Shown here one piece after another: positions 44,133-54,795 of a stretch of 64,000 nucleotides of DNA (within the stretch, counting starts at the first letter, position 1; each line of letters opens with the position of its first letter). Made by a program: the position numbers and the translations under genes. This DNA is from Rebecca billardiae RCC1528 (lineage: Eukaryota > Haptophyta), in the NCBI GenBank assembly GCA_965240325.2, contig OZ251231.1, forward strand, positions 2,046,001-2,110,000, written 5' to 3'. Below the pieces are notes generated by a model. The model did no database searches and was not told where the DNA came from. It worked only from the letters and a program-made list of their open reading frames with translations.

Positions 44133-45038
44133 GGCGCGAGCGCGAGCTCAGAGTTCGCCGGAGATGCCGCCGTGCGTGCCGGTTCGTCGTTCGCATCCGA
44201 TTTTTTTCGCGCCGATTTTACCACGACGATGTGCAGACTATGTCCTATGCCGCGCTCTTTCCGCATCACCTGCGTTCGTCCATGCGTGACCGCCGTGAAC
44301 CTGCTGCTGACAGTGCTGATGGCCTCACCCCCAACGCAGCTTCGTGCTTCTCTGCGGCGCACCAGCGGGCTCCTAGTAACTCAGCTTCGAGAAGCACACG
44401 CTCCACTGAGCACGCCAACGTGGCCGCCCGGCACAACAGTATGCGGCCTCAGTATGTACTATGTGACTACTAAGCTACTATGAGCAAGTGGGCGACTCAT
44501 CAGCAGCATCCGTTGTCCGAGTCCGCGGCTACTAGTACTACGTCTACTGGCGCGGTGGATTATTTGTAATCTTAGCCCGCGGGCAGCCGGGCACAGGCCA
44601 CGCAAGGGGCAGCCGGCAGGCGCCAGGCGGCGCACCGGCGCGCAGCCTTGCAGGCGGCTCTCAGCCGGGCAGACTCAGGAGCTGGTAAGAGTGGTGCCAG
44701 GCGCCGCGGCGGCTCTCAGCAGACGGCAATCTGGACCTGGACTCTGGAGACTGGGCGCGCTCTCCCGCTCTCCGAACTCGTTGGACTCTGGTCCTGGAGG
44801 GCGGAGGTCACTTATAGGTCATGCAGACTTGCATGATGATTGATGTCCGAGTTCGGAGTTGATGACGACTGAGTGACAGTGTCGTCACTGACTACGTACG
44901 ATTTAATTAACTTTCGACTATATCATCATGAGCAGATTATCATCACCGCGGCGCTATGAGTATATATATCCGCTGATGCTGCCAGTATAGTAGTAGACGA
45001 TATATATCGATTTTAAAAGTGCTGGGATCCGTGGGTCA
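44133..45038. other. Spacer, no gene recognised
   Basis: Right flank of the foldback element and 3' side of the release-factor gene. If the element is an insertion, the part nearest 44133 would once have lain directly upstream of the SLC6 gene. The AT content rises toward 44880-45010. Confidence 0.5.
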
Positions 45039-46265
45039 TCACGCGCTTGCCCTGGCACCTCTGATGGCCGTCTCCGAGTCAGCGTCACAGGATTCAGACG
45101 ATTCGGCAGCCAACGCGTCGCGCACTTCGCCAATCACCTCGTCGAGCAGCTCGCCGCGCAGCATCCGGTCGATGCCGTGCGTGGTGAGCCCGCAGCGGTG
45201 GTCGGTGATGCGATCCTCCGGGAAGTTGTACGTGCGGATGCGCTCGGAGCGCCCGCTCCCGCCGATCTGCCCGCGCCGGTCGGCCGTGCGCTCGGCTGCC
45301 AGCCTCTCCTCCTCGGCCGCCAGCAGCCGGCTGCGGAGCATCTTGATCGCCTTGGCGCGGTTCATTGTCTGCGAGCGCTCGTCCTGGCACTGCGCCACCG
45401 TGCCCGTGGGGATGTGCACCACGCGCACCGCCGAGTCCGTCGTGTTCACGTGCTGCCCGCCCGCGCCGCTCGCACGGCACGTCTCGATCCGCAGGTCGGC
45501 GTCGCGCAGCTCGACGTCGGCCTCCTCCGCCTCGGGCAGCACGGCGACCGACGCGGTGCTGGTGTGGATGCGGCCCATCTTCTCGGTGGCGGGCACGCGC
45601 TGCACGCGGTGCACGCCCGCCTCGTACCGCAGCATCGGCAACGCGCCCGGGCCACGCAGCAGCGCCGCCGCCTCCTTGAAGCCACCGGTCGGCGCCTCGC
45701 TGCGGCCGAGCACCTCGACGCTCCAGTCGCGCCGCTGCGCGTAGAGCGTGTACATGCTGAAGAGCTCTCGCGCGAAGAGCGCGGCCTCGTCGCCGCCCGC
45801 ACCGGCACGCACCTCCACGACCGCGCCGCTCACCGCGTTCTCGGAAGCGCTGGCGGAGCGGTCGAGCTCCTCGAGCACATTCGACGCGCTGCCCGCGAGC
45901 GCCGCGCGCGCGCGCTCCAAGGCGTCGAGCTCCTCACGGGCGAGCTGGCGCATTTCGGCGTCGGACTCGTCCGCGAGCAGCTGCTCCAGCTGTGAGGCCT
46001 CGTCTGCGCTGGCGGCGAGCTGCTCGTGCAGCTGTGCTGCGTCTGCAAGGCGCGCGGCCTCCTGCGCAAGCCGCACGTACTTTGCTGACGAGAAGTCGGT
46101 CGTCGCCGCTATTTCTGCCTGCAACTCGTCGTGCCGCCGAGCCACGTTGGCGAGCCGCGTCGTGATCGGCTCGCCGCCGCCTAGATCCGATAGTGCGCGA
46201 GCGCATGCCGCCCTCGCCGCCGGCCGCGCCCGCCGCGCCGCGCGCGCCATCATGCCGAGCATCAT
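45039..46265 (-). CDS. Organellar peptide chain release factor 1
   Basis: A single frame of 408 residues with the class-I release-factor layout. The central domain has [45 protein letters not shown] carries the PAT codon-recognition tripeptide (PxT type of RF1, reading UAA/UAG; about residue 222). [16 protein letters not shown] carries the universal GGQ that triggers peptidyl-tRNA hydrolysis (about residue 269). [21 protein letters not shown] is also typical. The N-terminal 30 residues are Arg/Ala-rich with no acidic residue until the mature part begins, as in a mitochondrial presequence. A plastid location is less likely because no signal peptide is present. It is divergent with the antiporter gene at 46664. 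Confidence 0.93.
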   Translation of the reverse strand: MMLGMMARAARRARPAARAACARALSDLGGGEPITTRLANVARRHDELQAEIAATTDFSSAKYVRLAQEAARLADAAQLHEQLAASADEASQLEQLLADESDAEMRQLAREELDALERARAALAGSASNVLEELDRSASASENAVSGAVVEVRAGAGGDEAALFARELFSMYTLYAQRRDWSVEVLGRSEAPTGGFKEAAALLRGPGALPMLRYEAGVHRVQRVPATEKMGRIHTSTASVAVLPEAEEADVELRDADLRIETCRASGAGGQHVNTTDSAVRVVHIPTGTVAQCQDERSQTMNRAKAIKMLRSRLLAAEEERLAAERTADRRGQIGGSGRSERIRTYNFPEDRITDHRCGLTTHGIDRMLRGELLDEVIGEVRDALAAESSESCDADSETAIRGARASA

Positions 46266-46663
46266 CGTCGTGATTTCGTCCTGCGATTGATTTCTCTACA
46301 CGGCCCTCACAGTAATTGTTTTCCTGGGCACAAAAGAGAAAAAAAGCCTGGCGACGACGACGGTCGATCTGCGAACGTGCGGAATAATCACAGAAAGTTC
46401 TATCGTCGTAAACGTGCGCTAATGGGCTTGCACTCACGGTGGGTACCCGTCTGTAGCTCACCCAATCACAGCCCGGCCTGAAGAAGCCTTATGCGACGAA
46501 ACGAAAAAGTGCGCCCAACCCACAACCCGCCTTTTCAACTTTGCCGACCACGCCCGGCGGGCGTCGCGCGTGGCTTTTGCGGCCCGGGGAAGGAGGAGCC
46601 ACACGGCCGAAGCCGCCCGCCCGCAGGGCGCGCCCCGAGTGGTCGACAAGCCACGCGTGCGCT
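46266..46663. promoter_or_regulatory. Divergent upstream region of RF1 and antiporter genes
   Basis: 398 bp between opposing start codons. It is AT-richer near 46290-46420. Promoter role is inferred from position. Confidence 0.4.
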
Positions 46664-49138
46664 ATGTCGGGCGCGGACTTCACCACAATCCTCCAAATCG
46701 CCGCCTTCTTGCTCGCGCTGTACGCCTCGGGCCAGGTGTGCAAGCGTGTTGCCGTGAGCGCGGTGATTGGCGAGATCCTCGTCGGCGTGCTGCTCGGCCC
46801 CTCCGTTGCGAACTTAGTACCGTTCCCCGCAGTGTTCGAGCTGGCGGGGGTATTTGGCGTGACGCTCATGATCTTCGAGTCGGGCCTGCACGTCGACTTC
46901 CACACACTCCGGCAGGTCGGCGCGCGCGCGACCGCGGTGGCCGTCCTCGGCACGCTCCTGCCGCTCTTCTCGGGGCTGCTGATGATGAACGCCTTCTCGC
47001 CCGAAGAGTTCCCGCTCTGGCCGACGGGCCTGGCCGTGGGCGTGTCGCTCGCGCCCACCTCCGTGGGCATGGCCCTCAAGATGCTCGGCGAGGCCAAGCA
47101 GCTTGACGCGGACTTTGGGCAGCTCATCGTCGCCGCAGCGTTTGTGGACGACATCCTCTCGCTGGTCGCACTGACGATGCTGCTGGAGATCGGGTACGCC
47201 GAGCGCAGCGGCATCCAGCTCGGGCCCTGGAACGTCATGCAGCCCCTCGTGCTCTCCCTTCTCTTCTGCTTCTTCGGCTGCGCCCTCGCGCTCCCCATCA
47301 AGCGGCACACAAACGACCCGCCGTTCAAAAAGTATGCGCTCTGCTTTGTGGGCTTCTGGCCGTGGGCCGTGCCCATCATGGTGGAGAAGCTGTCGACGTG
47401 CAACAAGATCACGCTCGTGCGCCGGGAGAGCGTGGTGGCCCAGCGCGAGCGCGCCGCCGACGCCGAGCGCGAGCTCGCGCTCGCCAAGCCCATGTCGTAC
47501 GGCGGCGACACGAAGGACTCGTCGTCGCACGGCGGCGCCGACGACGTGTCCCTCGGCAACCCGACCGTGGACGAGCCCGAGGTGCGGCGCGTGCGCTCGC
47601 TCGGGGACGTGCCGACGCGCGCGCCCGCGCGCTCGCTCGGCGACGTGTCGAGGCCGCACGGGGACGTGCCGAAGCGCGCGCCCGCGCTGGCGAAGGGGAT
47701 CTCGTCGCCGCCGGGCTTCGACCACGCCGAGGTCGTGGCGGCACTCGGCGCGGGCGCGCACCCGTCCGCCAGCCTCTCGAAGCACACGTCGGCCGACAAC
47801 GCGTCCATCCGGTCGGCGCACGACGGCTCGTTCAACCACGAGCCGCCGGTGATCGGCACCAACGTGAGCGCCGCGTCGGCGATCGACGAGACGGGCGAGG
47901 ACGACGAGGAGCAAGAGAGGGACGTCCGCGCGCGCCAGTCCTTTGCCGCCTCGCCGCGGCACCGCCCGATCCACGCCATGTCCGAGTCGATGCTCGACAT
48001 TGGGAACGACGGCCACCTGCACATGCACCATGGGCACGAGGACAAGGGGCTGCTCGCGCTCGTGCCGCGCACCTACCACCGCAGCAGCGTGCGCCGCATG
48101 AGCTACATCCACCACGAAGATGTGCACATGCACGAGCGCATCGTCGAGCTCACGCCTGACAACCGGAGCAAGCTCGCCATCATGTTCATCATCCTGCTCG
48201 CGTACGGCACGATTGCCAACTTCATCGGCTCGCACCTGCTCGGCGCGTTCGTGGGCGGCATGTCGTTCGCCTTCATGGACGACGCGCTCGAGCTGTGGCA
48301 CTCGCAGGTCAAGCGGATCGCGCACTGGCTCGTGCGGCTCTTCTTTGGCGCGACCGTCGCGTTTGCCGTGCCCATCGCGGCCATGCTCAACGCAGAGGCC
48401 ATCATGTTCGGCCTCGCGCTCGCCGCAGGGCCGACGTGCTTCTCCAAGATCGTCTCGGGCGTCGCCGCGGGCGCGCGCGACCGCTGGGTCGTCGGCGCCG
48501 CCATGGTCGGCCGCGGTGAGTTCGCGTTCCTCGTCGCGCAGACGGCGCGCGCGACGTTGCTCAACCCCGCGCCGGCGTCGTTCAACGGGCCTGCGCGCCA
48601 CCTCGAGCAGCACACCGGCGGCTACTGGTGCCTCCCCGGCACGTGCGGCGGCGGCGCCGTCGGCGGCGTGGGCGGCGAGGCCGGCGACTACCACCGGCTG
48701 CTCGCGGAGACCGAGTCGACCGAGCCGTTCGCGCACGGCGAGTACGAGGCGGGCGCGCAGTGGTGCGCGCACTTGGACGCGAGCGGTGCCAAGCACGCCA
48801 CGCCCCAGCCGGGTGTGCGCTACTGGGCCGTGGGCGGCCCATGCGACGCGCACGCGGACGAGTGCGACTGCAAGACCATGATGAGCCCGGCCGCCTTCTC
48901 CATCACCGTCTGGGCGCTCGTGCTGGCGTCGCTGCTCGCGCCGCTGCTCTTCGGCACGCTCCTGCGCCGGCGCAAGCGGCAGGAGGCGCAGCCGTGGACG
49001 GGCGACGAGAGATCACCGGGGAAGGCGCACCAGCGCGCCAGCCTCCTCAAGGACAAGTTCGTCGCAGGGCTGCACCTGCGCCGAGCCACCAACGACTCGG
49101 ACCACGCGGACGAGGCCGCTCAGACCGCGCACGTTTGA
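46664..49138 (+). CDS. CPA2-type cation/proton antiporter with long cytosolic loop
   Basis: The start at 46664 (MSGADFTTILQIAAFLLALY) puts the first membrane helix at the N-terminus as in the family; an upstream in-frame ATG at 46541 would add a 41-residue basic leader. The 824-residue product has two membrane halves. Residues 1-240 include VIGEILVGVLLGPS, FESGLHVD and the ion-site motif AAAFVDDILSL. Residues about 500-640 include GSHLLGAFVGGMSF, AGPTCFSKI and AAMVGRGEFAFLVAQ. These are CPA2 (Kef/KEA/CHX-like) signatures for K+ or Na+ exchange with H+. The halves are split by about 250 hydrophilic residues with short repeats (RSLGDV, RAPA), and a Cys-containing extramembrane insert precedes the last helix. 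Such a large central loop is unusual and may be regulatory (inference). Confidence 0.88.
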   Translation: MSGADFTTILQIAAFLLALYASGQVCKRVAVSAVIGEILVGVLLGPSVANLVPFPAVFELAGVFGVTLMIFESGLHVDFHTLRQVGARATAVAVLGTLLPLFSGLLMMNAFSPEEFPLWPTGLAVGVSLAPTSVGMALKMLGEAKQLDADFGQLIVAAAFVDDILSLVALTMLLEIGYAERSGIQLGPWNVMQPLVLSLLFCFFGCALALPIKRHTNDPPFKKYALCFVGFWPWAVPIMVEKLSTCNKITLVRRESVVAQRERAADAERELALAKPMSYGGDTKDSSSHGGADDVSLGNPTVDEPEVRRVRSLGDVPTRAPARSLGDVSRPHGDVPKRAPALAKGISSPPGFDHAEVVAALGAGAHPSASLSKHTSADNASIRSAHDGSFNHEPPVIGTNVSAASAIDETGEDDEEQERDVRARQSFAASPRHRPIHAMSESMLDIGNDGHLHMHHGHEDKGLLALVPRTYHRSSVRRMSYIHHEDVHMHERIVELTPDNRSKLAIMFIILLAYGTIANFIGSHLLGAFVGGMSFAFMDDALELWHSQVKRIAHWLVRLFFGATVAFAVPIAAMLNAEAIMFGLALAAGPTCFSKIVSGVAAGARDRWVVGAAMVGRGEFAFLVAQTARATLLNPAPASFNGPARHLEQHTGGYWCLPGTCGGGAVGGVGGEAGDYHRLLAETESTEPFAHGEYEAGAQWCAHLDASGAKHATPQPGVRYWAVGGPCDAHADECDCKTMMSPAAFSITVWALVLASLLAPLLFGTLLRRRKRQEAQPWTGDERSPGKAHQRASLLKDKFVAGLHLRRATNDSDHADEAAQTAHV

Positions 49139-49974
49139 TGCGCCGCCCGCCGCCCCTGCTTCGGCTGAGGCTGCGGCTTCGAATGGCTCGGCCCCGCCGC
49201 TCGGCCGGGGTTGCGGCTGCCTCTGCCCCGCCGGCCGCTATTCGCGTGGGCGGTGCAGCTCGCCAGCGACCTTGTCGCGACGCCAGCATTCACCCAGCTC
49301 GACTTCGGGAGCGTCGGCAGCCTCAGCGCGAGCACGCTCTTGGGTCTTGGCAGCGCAGCCGCCGCAGTCGCGGCAGCCGCCCGGCGGCCCGGCTGCGCGA
49401 GCGCCCTGCGCCCCCCCCGGGGCCCCGTGCTGCGCGTCCTCATTGCGAGCCCCTGCCCGTGGCCCGTCTTCGCCTTCGGATGCGGGATGGACTGATGACT
49501 CTGATATGATCGGTGTACATGCCTCCTACTAAGCTGCTCGCGGCTCACTACTCTAGCCTACTGAGTGCCGGACGAAGTCGTCATCATTGTATAGTGTCTA
49601 CTGCAGCATGACTACTGTGTCTGCGCGCGTTGATGCTGTGCCGCGCTGTCGAGCGCAGTGCCAATGTGAATGGCACGCGGTGCGGATCGGTGAGCGACGG
49701 ACACTGTCACGGACGGTCGTGCGACGGCGGCGGCGCGGCGGAACGGACGAGGGACTCGGCTCACCCGAATTCGTTGCAATTGAAGACTGACGACTCCGAC
49801 CGTCGTCCCGAAGACGCTCGCACGGTGCGCGCCGTGGGTTTGACTGAGCGTCGCGAAGAGTTGGTAAGTTGGATCCTCGGCCCAGATCCAGCGCGCAGCG
49901 CCGGGAGCTGCAGTCCGCCGCGCAGCTGCCGAGTGTGTCCGCGGCGGGCGCCGCGCGGATCAATCGTCAATGAC
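49139..49974. other. Spacer, no gene recognised
   Basis: Shared 3' region of convergent genes. Short Arg/Ala-rich frames only. Confidence 0.5.
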
Positions 49975-51123
49975 TCACTTCGACTTCTTGGACTCCTTCT
50001 TGCCCTTGTCGGCCTTCTTGGGCGGCGGCTTGATGCCGACCGCCTTGCACGTGTACTTTGCGATCTGGTTGGCGAAGAAGACGATGAACACGCCGATCCA
50101 CTGGGTCTTCGCCATCGAATGCCTGAACCAGAGCACCGAGAAGAGCACGCTCACCAGCTTGCGGATTGTCGTCACCTTGGTGACGGTGAGCGCGCCAAAG
50201 TCGTGCTGCAGCTTGAAGATGAAGAGGTTGCCCGCCGCCATCGTCGCCGAGAAGATGGCCATCTCCTGCAACACCGACGGGTGGGTCACCACGAACTTCG
50301 AGAGCTCGGCGAGCTCGCCTGCGAGACGCGAGCGGGCAGGAGGCGCAGCGCAGGGGCGGCGGCTCAGCGCGGCGTGCGCGTGCTCAAGGCCTGACGCCGC
50401 TGCGCCGCCGCGCGGTCGCGCACCCGATGGCAAGATGAGAACGGTCGCGAAGAGCGCCTGCCACAAGTTCATGTTGAGCATGAGGTGGTACTCCGTCACC
50501 TTGTACTCCTTGGCGATCTTGTTCTGGTACGGGCCGTAGATGCCGTCGCAGATGAGCGCGAGGAAGACGAGCGTGAGCCCAAAGATGGTCTTCGCGTCGA
50601 GGTGGAACTCGTCGTCCTTCTTCTTGGGCTGCGCGAGGGTGAAGACTACGACGCCGAGGGTGAGTAGGATCACCGAGATCTTCTTCTCCGTCGAGTGCGT
50701 CTGCCCCGCGAGCAGCCGCTCCCCGAGCATCACGGGAATCGACTTGCACGACTTGCAGACGACCTGCAGCGGGAAGATGATGTATCGCAGCGCCTCGAGC
50801 CCAAACTTGTGCGCCCCGAGGTAGGCGAGCGAGGTGAGCAGCCATTCGCGCACGGGCACGCCACCCGTGATGCTCACTTTCCAGCCCTGCGTCAGCTTGA
50901 GCGCGATATACCCAACGACGGCGTTGCCGACCGACTGCACCAACACGAGTGACGAGGTGTGCGTGAAGCGGTCCTTGTTCGGGCCGTACCGGTGGCTAGT
51001 CAGCGTCTCCTGCGCCCAGCCAAAGGCGACGAAGGATACCCACACACCCGTCGAGAGGAAAGCGAGCTTGAGCAGGCTCCCACCCACGAGCCCGTCCTCG
51101 TTCAATTGTGTCGGCGCCCCCAT
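49975..51123 (-). CDS. SLC35B-type nucleotide-sugar transporter of the ER
   Basis: Exons 51123-50424 and 50318-49975 flank a 105-nt stop-free intron (50319-50423). Splicing makes a GGC codon and gives 347 residues. About ten hydrophobic helices are present. Motifs such as VWVSFVAFGWAQETLTSHRYG, LRYIIFPLQVVCKSCKSIPVML, DGIYGPYQNKI and QHDFGALTVTKVTTIRKLVS are diagnostic for the SLC35B1/HUT1 group, annotated as UDP-galactose transporters and in animals as an ER ATP/ADP exchanger. The C-terminus ends KKSK, a di-lysine (KKxx) ER-retrieval signal, which agrees with an ER location. It could feed glycosylation enzymes such as the GT49 protein encoded 9 kb away, but there is no direct evidence of a link. 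Confidence 0.93.
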   Translation of the reverse strand: MGAPTQLNEDGLVGGSLLKLAFLSTGVWVSFVAFGWAQETLTSHRYGPNKDRFTHTSSLVLVQSVGNAVVGYIALKLTQGWKVSITGGVPVREWLLTSLAYLGAHKFGLEALRYIIFPLQVVCKSCKSIPVMLGERLLAGQTHSTEKKISVILLTLGVVVFTLAQPKKKDDEFHLDAKTIFGLTLVFLALICDGIYGPYQNKIAKEYKVTEYHLMLNMNLWQALFATVLILPSGARPRGGAAASGLEHAHAALSRRPCAAPPARSRLAGELAELSKFVVTHPSVLQEMAIFSATMAAGNLFIFKLQHDFGALTVTKVTTIRKLVSVLFSVLWFRHSMAKTQWIGVFIVFFANQIAKYTCKAVGIKPPPKKADKGKKESKKSK

Positions 51124-51439
51124 GGTTGTCGGCGGACACAGTCACGTGCTGCCACGTCACGTCCAGTTCGTCGGCTTTGGTCGGTCTCGGCCTCTCGGGC
51201 GGGTATTTTGATGAGTGCTTTGAGCTTTCCAGCCACTTCCATCCTTCCAGATACGTAGCACGGAATTACGACGAATGGAGACGCTGATGACATGTCAGTA
51301 AAATACTTGAGAGCGCAGTCGCGCTTTTCACGGGGCGGACGCGGACGCCGCTCTGGCCCTCACTCGGAGATGTAGCTCTCCATGCGCGCGGTAGGTCCCT
51401 CGGAGCTGTGCGCCTGCGCCCCTTGCCGCCCTCGCCCGC
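51124..51439. other. Short spacer
   Basis: Lies upstream of the SLC35B gene and downstream of the solenoid-protein gene. Nothing recognised. Confidence 0.5.
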
Positions 51440-54400
51440 TCACCCTCCTCGCTCGCCAGCGCTCCCAGTGGTCGTCCCAGCGCGGACTGCGATCGCGCTC
51501 AGCGCGGGGGCGCCGAGCGGCCCGAGGGCCGTCACCTCCTCAGCCTCGGCAGCGAGCGCGCGCTCCCACACGGCCACCACTGCGCGGTGCACGCGGCGCA
51601 CCGTGCGCTTGACCAGCCTCCGCGCTTGGCGGCGACGCTGTGCCTCCGCCACCGAGCCTTCCGCGTCGGCGGCTGCACCCGGCTCCCCTCCGTCGCCGTC
51701 GGCAGCAGCGGCCGTGTCTGGCCTGTAGGCAGCGGCGGCCTGCAGCCAGCGCTCCACCGCGGCGTGCGTGCCCACCTCGTCGCACAGCCAGAGCACGCGC
51801 AGCAGCCGCGCCAGAGCGCCCTCCACGCGCTCGCGCAGCGGCGGCGGCACGCAATCGTCGAGCGATGCAAACACCGCATACGCGCGCAGCGCCAGCCCGA
51901 TCGCGCCGGCCGCGTGCGCGCGCGCGCGGGGCCACGCGCCACGCGCCACGACCGCCGCCATCTCCAGCCCGCCGCTCAGCTCGCGCGCGCGCTGGGCCTG
52001 CTCCTGCCGGCTGCCGAAGCGGGAGGCGCGGCCGAGCGCGTCCGCGGCGTCGGCGGCGCTCGCCAGCGCGGTGGTCAGGGTCTCCTTGGCGCGCGCGCAG
52101 AGCACGCCGCCGCCGAGCGCGCCGAGCAGCTCGGGCGCGTGCTGGAGCCACGCGCCGCGCACGTGCTCGCGCGGCGCCGCCATCTGCAGCTCGCGCAGGC
52201 ACGTGTCGAGCAGCCGCGCATGCAGCGCCGCCGCCGCGCGCTCGTCCGGCGCGCGCGCGGCGGCGCGCGCGAGCGCGGGCAGCGCGCTGAGCCCGTGCTC
52301 CAGTACGTGGCCCGCGCGCACGGTGAGCGCCTGCGCGAGCGCGTGGCTGCACAGCTCGAGGTCCCACAGCAGCACCGGCGCGGCGACGCTGCGCAGCGCG
52401 TGCGCGAGCGCGCACACGGCGTGCGCGCGCGCGGGCAGGTGCTGCTGCTGCGCGTGCTGGGCGAGCATGCGCAGCGCGCGGCTCGGGGGCTCGGCGGCGC
52501 GCGCGCGGCTGCGCGCCGCGTCGCCCCCGAGGCCGGGTGGCAGCACGAGCGCGCCGCCGCCGCCACCGCCGCCGCCACCTTCGCCCACGGCGCCGAGGGC
52601 GGCGGCCTCGCGCGCCGCAGGCGGCACGCGCATGCCGCTGTCGTCGGCGCGCGGCACGGGCGTAGCCGCGAGCGCAGTCGCAGCCGCGGGGTCCTCGACG
52701 GAGGTGACGAGTGCGCTGAGGGCGTACACCCACCGGCTGATCTCCCACGCGTTGGGGCGGGCGGCTCCGCTCGCCGCGCCGCGCGCGCCGCTGCCGCCCT
52801 CCGCAGCCTCCAGCGCGCCCTGGCAGCGCGCGAGCGCGGGCGCAGCGCACGCCAACACAAGGGCCTCGGCCGCGGCGCACGGCGCGCGCGCAGCCGTTGG
52901 GCTGGCGCCATTCGCCGAGCCCGCGGCCGGCTGGCCGAGCAGCAGCGCGCAGAGCAGCGCCTCTCGCGCGTGCGCAAACGCACGCAGCCCACCGCCCGTG
53001 CCCTCCTCACCGCCGGCCGCGCCGCCGCCCCAGCCCGCATCGGGCAGCGGCTCGGCGCGCGCGCCGTCCGCGCCGTCCGCGTGCGCGCGGCCCCAGCGCA
53101 GCGCGGCCAGCGCGAGCATCGGCGCGCTCGCCACGCCGAGCAGCAGCCGCGCGCGCGTGCCCAGCGCCAGCGCCTCCGCCCCGTCTTGCGCGCGCGCCGG
53201 CGCCTCGGTCGCGCCCGCGCCCGCGCCGCCGCTCAGCCTCTGCAGCGCGCGCACCGCCGCGGCCGCAGCACCCATCTGAGCGTGCGCCGCGCGCGCGCAC
53301 GCGCGTAGCGCGCGCGCTGCGTGCGCCGCGCGCAGCGCGCGCGCCTCCTTGTCCTCCGTGCGCATCTGCGCGCCGTCCTCCCGCCACGTCGCCGCGTCGA
53401 TGGCGCGCACGCGCGCCGCGTCCGAGCGCACCGCCTCCGCCCAGCGCGCGCCCGGCCTGAGCGCCGCCAGCCGCGCGGGCGCGCACTCGACCGGAAGGGC
53501 GCACATGAACTCGAGCTCGCCGAGGCGCGCGCTCAGCGTGGTGCCCTGCAGCGCGTGCGCGGCGGGTGCGTCGAGGAGCGCGTGCGAGAGCTCGTCTGCG
53601 AGCGAGCGCAGAGCGGCGCGCAGTGCCGCCGTCTCTGCCGGCGGCGCCGCGCCGGCAGCCGCCGCCGCGTCGACAGCAGCGGCCGCGCCGATGCCGTTGG
53701 CGTCGTCGGGGGGCGGGCCGGCGCCATCGCCGGCGCTGTGCGGCGGCAGCGCGTCGAGTGCTGCTTGCAGCGCGAGCAGCAGCTGCCACTGCGCGCACGC
53801 GCCACCACGCCCGCGCGCACGCTCGAGAGCGCCGAGCTCGAGCCAGCGCACGCGCGCCGGCTTCCGCGCCATCGGCAGCTCAGCGCGTGGTGGCGCCGCG
53901 CTCACGGCGAGGCGCAGCGCCTCGCGCGCCGCGCGTGTGCGCGCCCGTGCGTGCGAGCCGCCGGCCGAGCTCGACGCGACGCGATTCCACCCGCCGCCCG
54001 CGCCGCCCGTGCTCGAGTCGTTGTCGCCCTCGGCCTCGCCCGCACGGCCTGTGCGCGCGCCCGCCCCGCGCGTGCCCACGCCATCGAGCTCAGCGTCCTC
54101 CGCGCCCGAGCTGGCCGGCGCGAGGATTGGGCCGAGGGCGACGAGCAGGGCGGGCATGCGGGCGGATAGCGCGCGCGCGCACGCGTCGCTCGCGCGGGCG
54201 GTCTGCGCCAGCCCGGCGACGGCGCGCACGAGCGCGTCCGCGTCGGCGGCGCTACGGCCGAGCACGTCCTCATCGACCAACGCCTCCCACGCGCCCTCTG
54301 CCTCGTGGGCGTGCGCGGCGAGGAGCGCGGCGCGTGCGCGCTCGTCGGCGCTGCCGGCGCTCCCCACGTCGCCTGCGACCTGCAGTAGCGCGAGCAGCAC

Positions 54401-54643
54401 CGCGCGCACCCACGCCGAGCGCGGCTGGCCGAGCACGATCTGCTCGGCGGCCTCGACGGCGGCCACGCGCACCTGCCACTGCGCGTCCGCGCATGCGCTG
54501 GCGACGAGCGGGGCCACGGCCTCTGGCGAGACGGCGGCTGTCTCGAGCGCGAGGCGGATCGCCGCCAGCGCCTCGGCGCGCTCGGCCCACTTGGACGCGG
54601 CCAGGCGCTGCGCCCACGCGCGCGCTGCTTCGTCAGCCGCCAT
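51440..54643 (-). CDS. Large Ala-rich alpha-solenoid (HEAT-like) protein, unknown role
   Basis: The start at 54643 (MAADEAARAWAQRLAASKWAERAEAL) is preferred over a longer in-frame ATG at 54880 because it begins the helical part directly. The product is 1,067 residues and intronless. The first 120 residues look like HEAT repeats (paired amphipathic helices; the W-A-Q-R-L...K-W-A-E-R-A-E-A-L pattern is reminiscent of TOG-type HEAT arrays, judged by eye only). Regular Ala/Leu-rich helices continue throughout, broken by Gly-rich linkers, one with a run of nine Gly. No catalytic motif is seen. A scaffolding or microtubule/trafficking role is possible but unsupported. Ala-rich composition partly reflects GC pressure, so fold assignment is tentative. 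Confidence 0.65.
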   Translation of the reverse strand: MAADEAARAWAQRLAASKWAERAEALAAIRLALETAAVSPEAVAPLVASACADAQWQVRVAAVEAAEQIVLGQPRSAWVRAVLLALLQVAGDVGSAGSADERARAALLAAHAHEAEGAWEALVDEDVLGRSAADADALVRAVAGLAQTARASDACARALSARMPALLVALGPILAPASSGAEDAELDGVGTRGAGARTGRAGEAEGDNDSSTGGAGGGWNRVASSSAGGSHARARTRAAREALRLAVSAAPPRAELPMARKPARVRWLELGALERARGRGGACAQWQLLLALQAALDALPPHSAGDGAGPPPDDANGIGAAAAVDAAAAAGAAPPAETAALRAALRSLADELSHALLDAPAAHALQGTTLSARLGELEFMCALPVECAPARLAALRPGARWAEAVRSDAARVRAIDAATWREDGAQMRTEDKEARALRAAHAARALRACARAAHAQMGAAAAAVRALQRLSGGAGAGATEAPARAQDGAEALALGTRARLLLGVASAPMLALAALRWGRAHADGADGARAEPLPDAGWGGGAAGGEEGTGGGLRAFAHAREALLCALLLGQPAAGSANGASPTAARAPCAAAEALVLACAAPALARCQGALEAAEGGSGARGAASGAARPNAWEISRWVYALSALVTSVEDPAAATALAATPVPRADDSGMRVPPAAREAAALGAVGEGGGGGGGGGALVLPPGLGGDAARSRARAAEPPSRALRMLAQHAQQQHLPARAHAVCALAHALRSVAAPVLLWDLELCSHALAQALTVRAGHVLEHGLSALPALARAAARAPDERAAAALHARLLDTCLRELQMAAPREHVRGAWLQHAPELLGALGGGVLCARAKETLTTALASAADAADALGRASRFGSRQEQAQRARELSGGLEMAAVVARGAWPRARAHAAGAIGLALRAYAVFASLDDCVPPPLRERVEGALARLLRVLWLCDEVGTHAAVERWLQAAAAYRPDTAAAADGDGGEPGAAADAEGSVAEAQRRRQARRLVKRTVRRVHRAVVAVWERALAAEAEEVTALGPLGAPALSAIAVRAGTTTGSAGERGG

Positions 54644-54795
54644 CGCGCTCGGACCCTGAGATCCGGAGACACCGCGGGCGGCTGCCCAGTCGCCGTCTCG
54701 AGCTCCGAGCGCTCTCGCCGGCCCTCGCCGAGGACGGACGAGCGGGGAGGAAGCCCGCGCGCAATTCCGCCAGCGATCGTCCACCGAGCGGCCCG
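54644..54795. promoter_or_regulatory. 152-bp divergent promoter region
   Basis: Separates the starts of the solenoid-protein gene (minus) and the flavoprotein gene (plus). Role inferred from position. Confidence 0.4.

Noticed and set aside
53566-54795. In-frame upstream extension of the flavoprotein gene
   Set aside because: Arg-rich antisense of the solenoid gene. It would also hide the signal peptide that begins at 54796.
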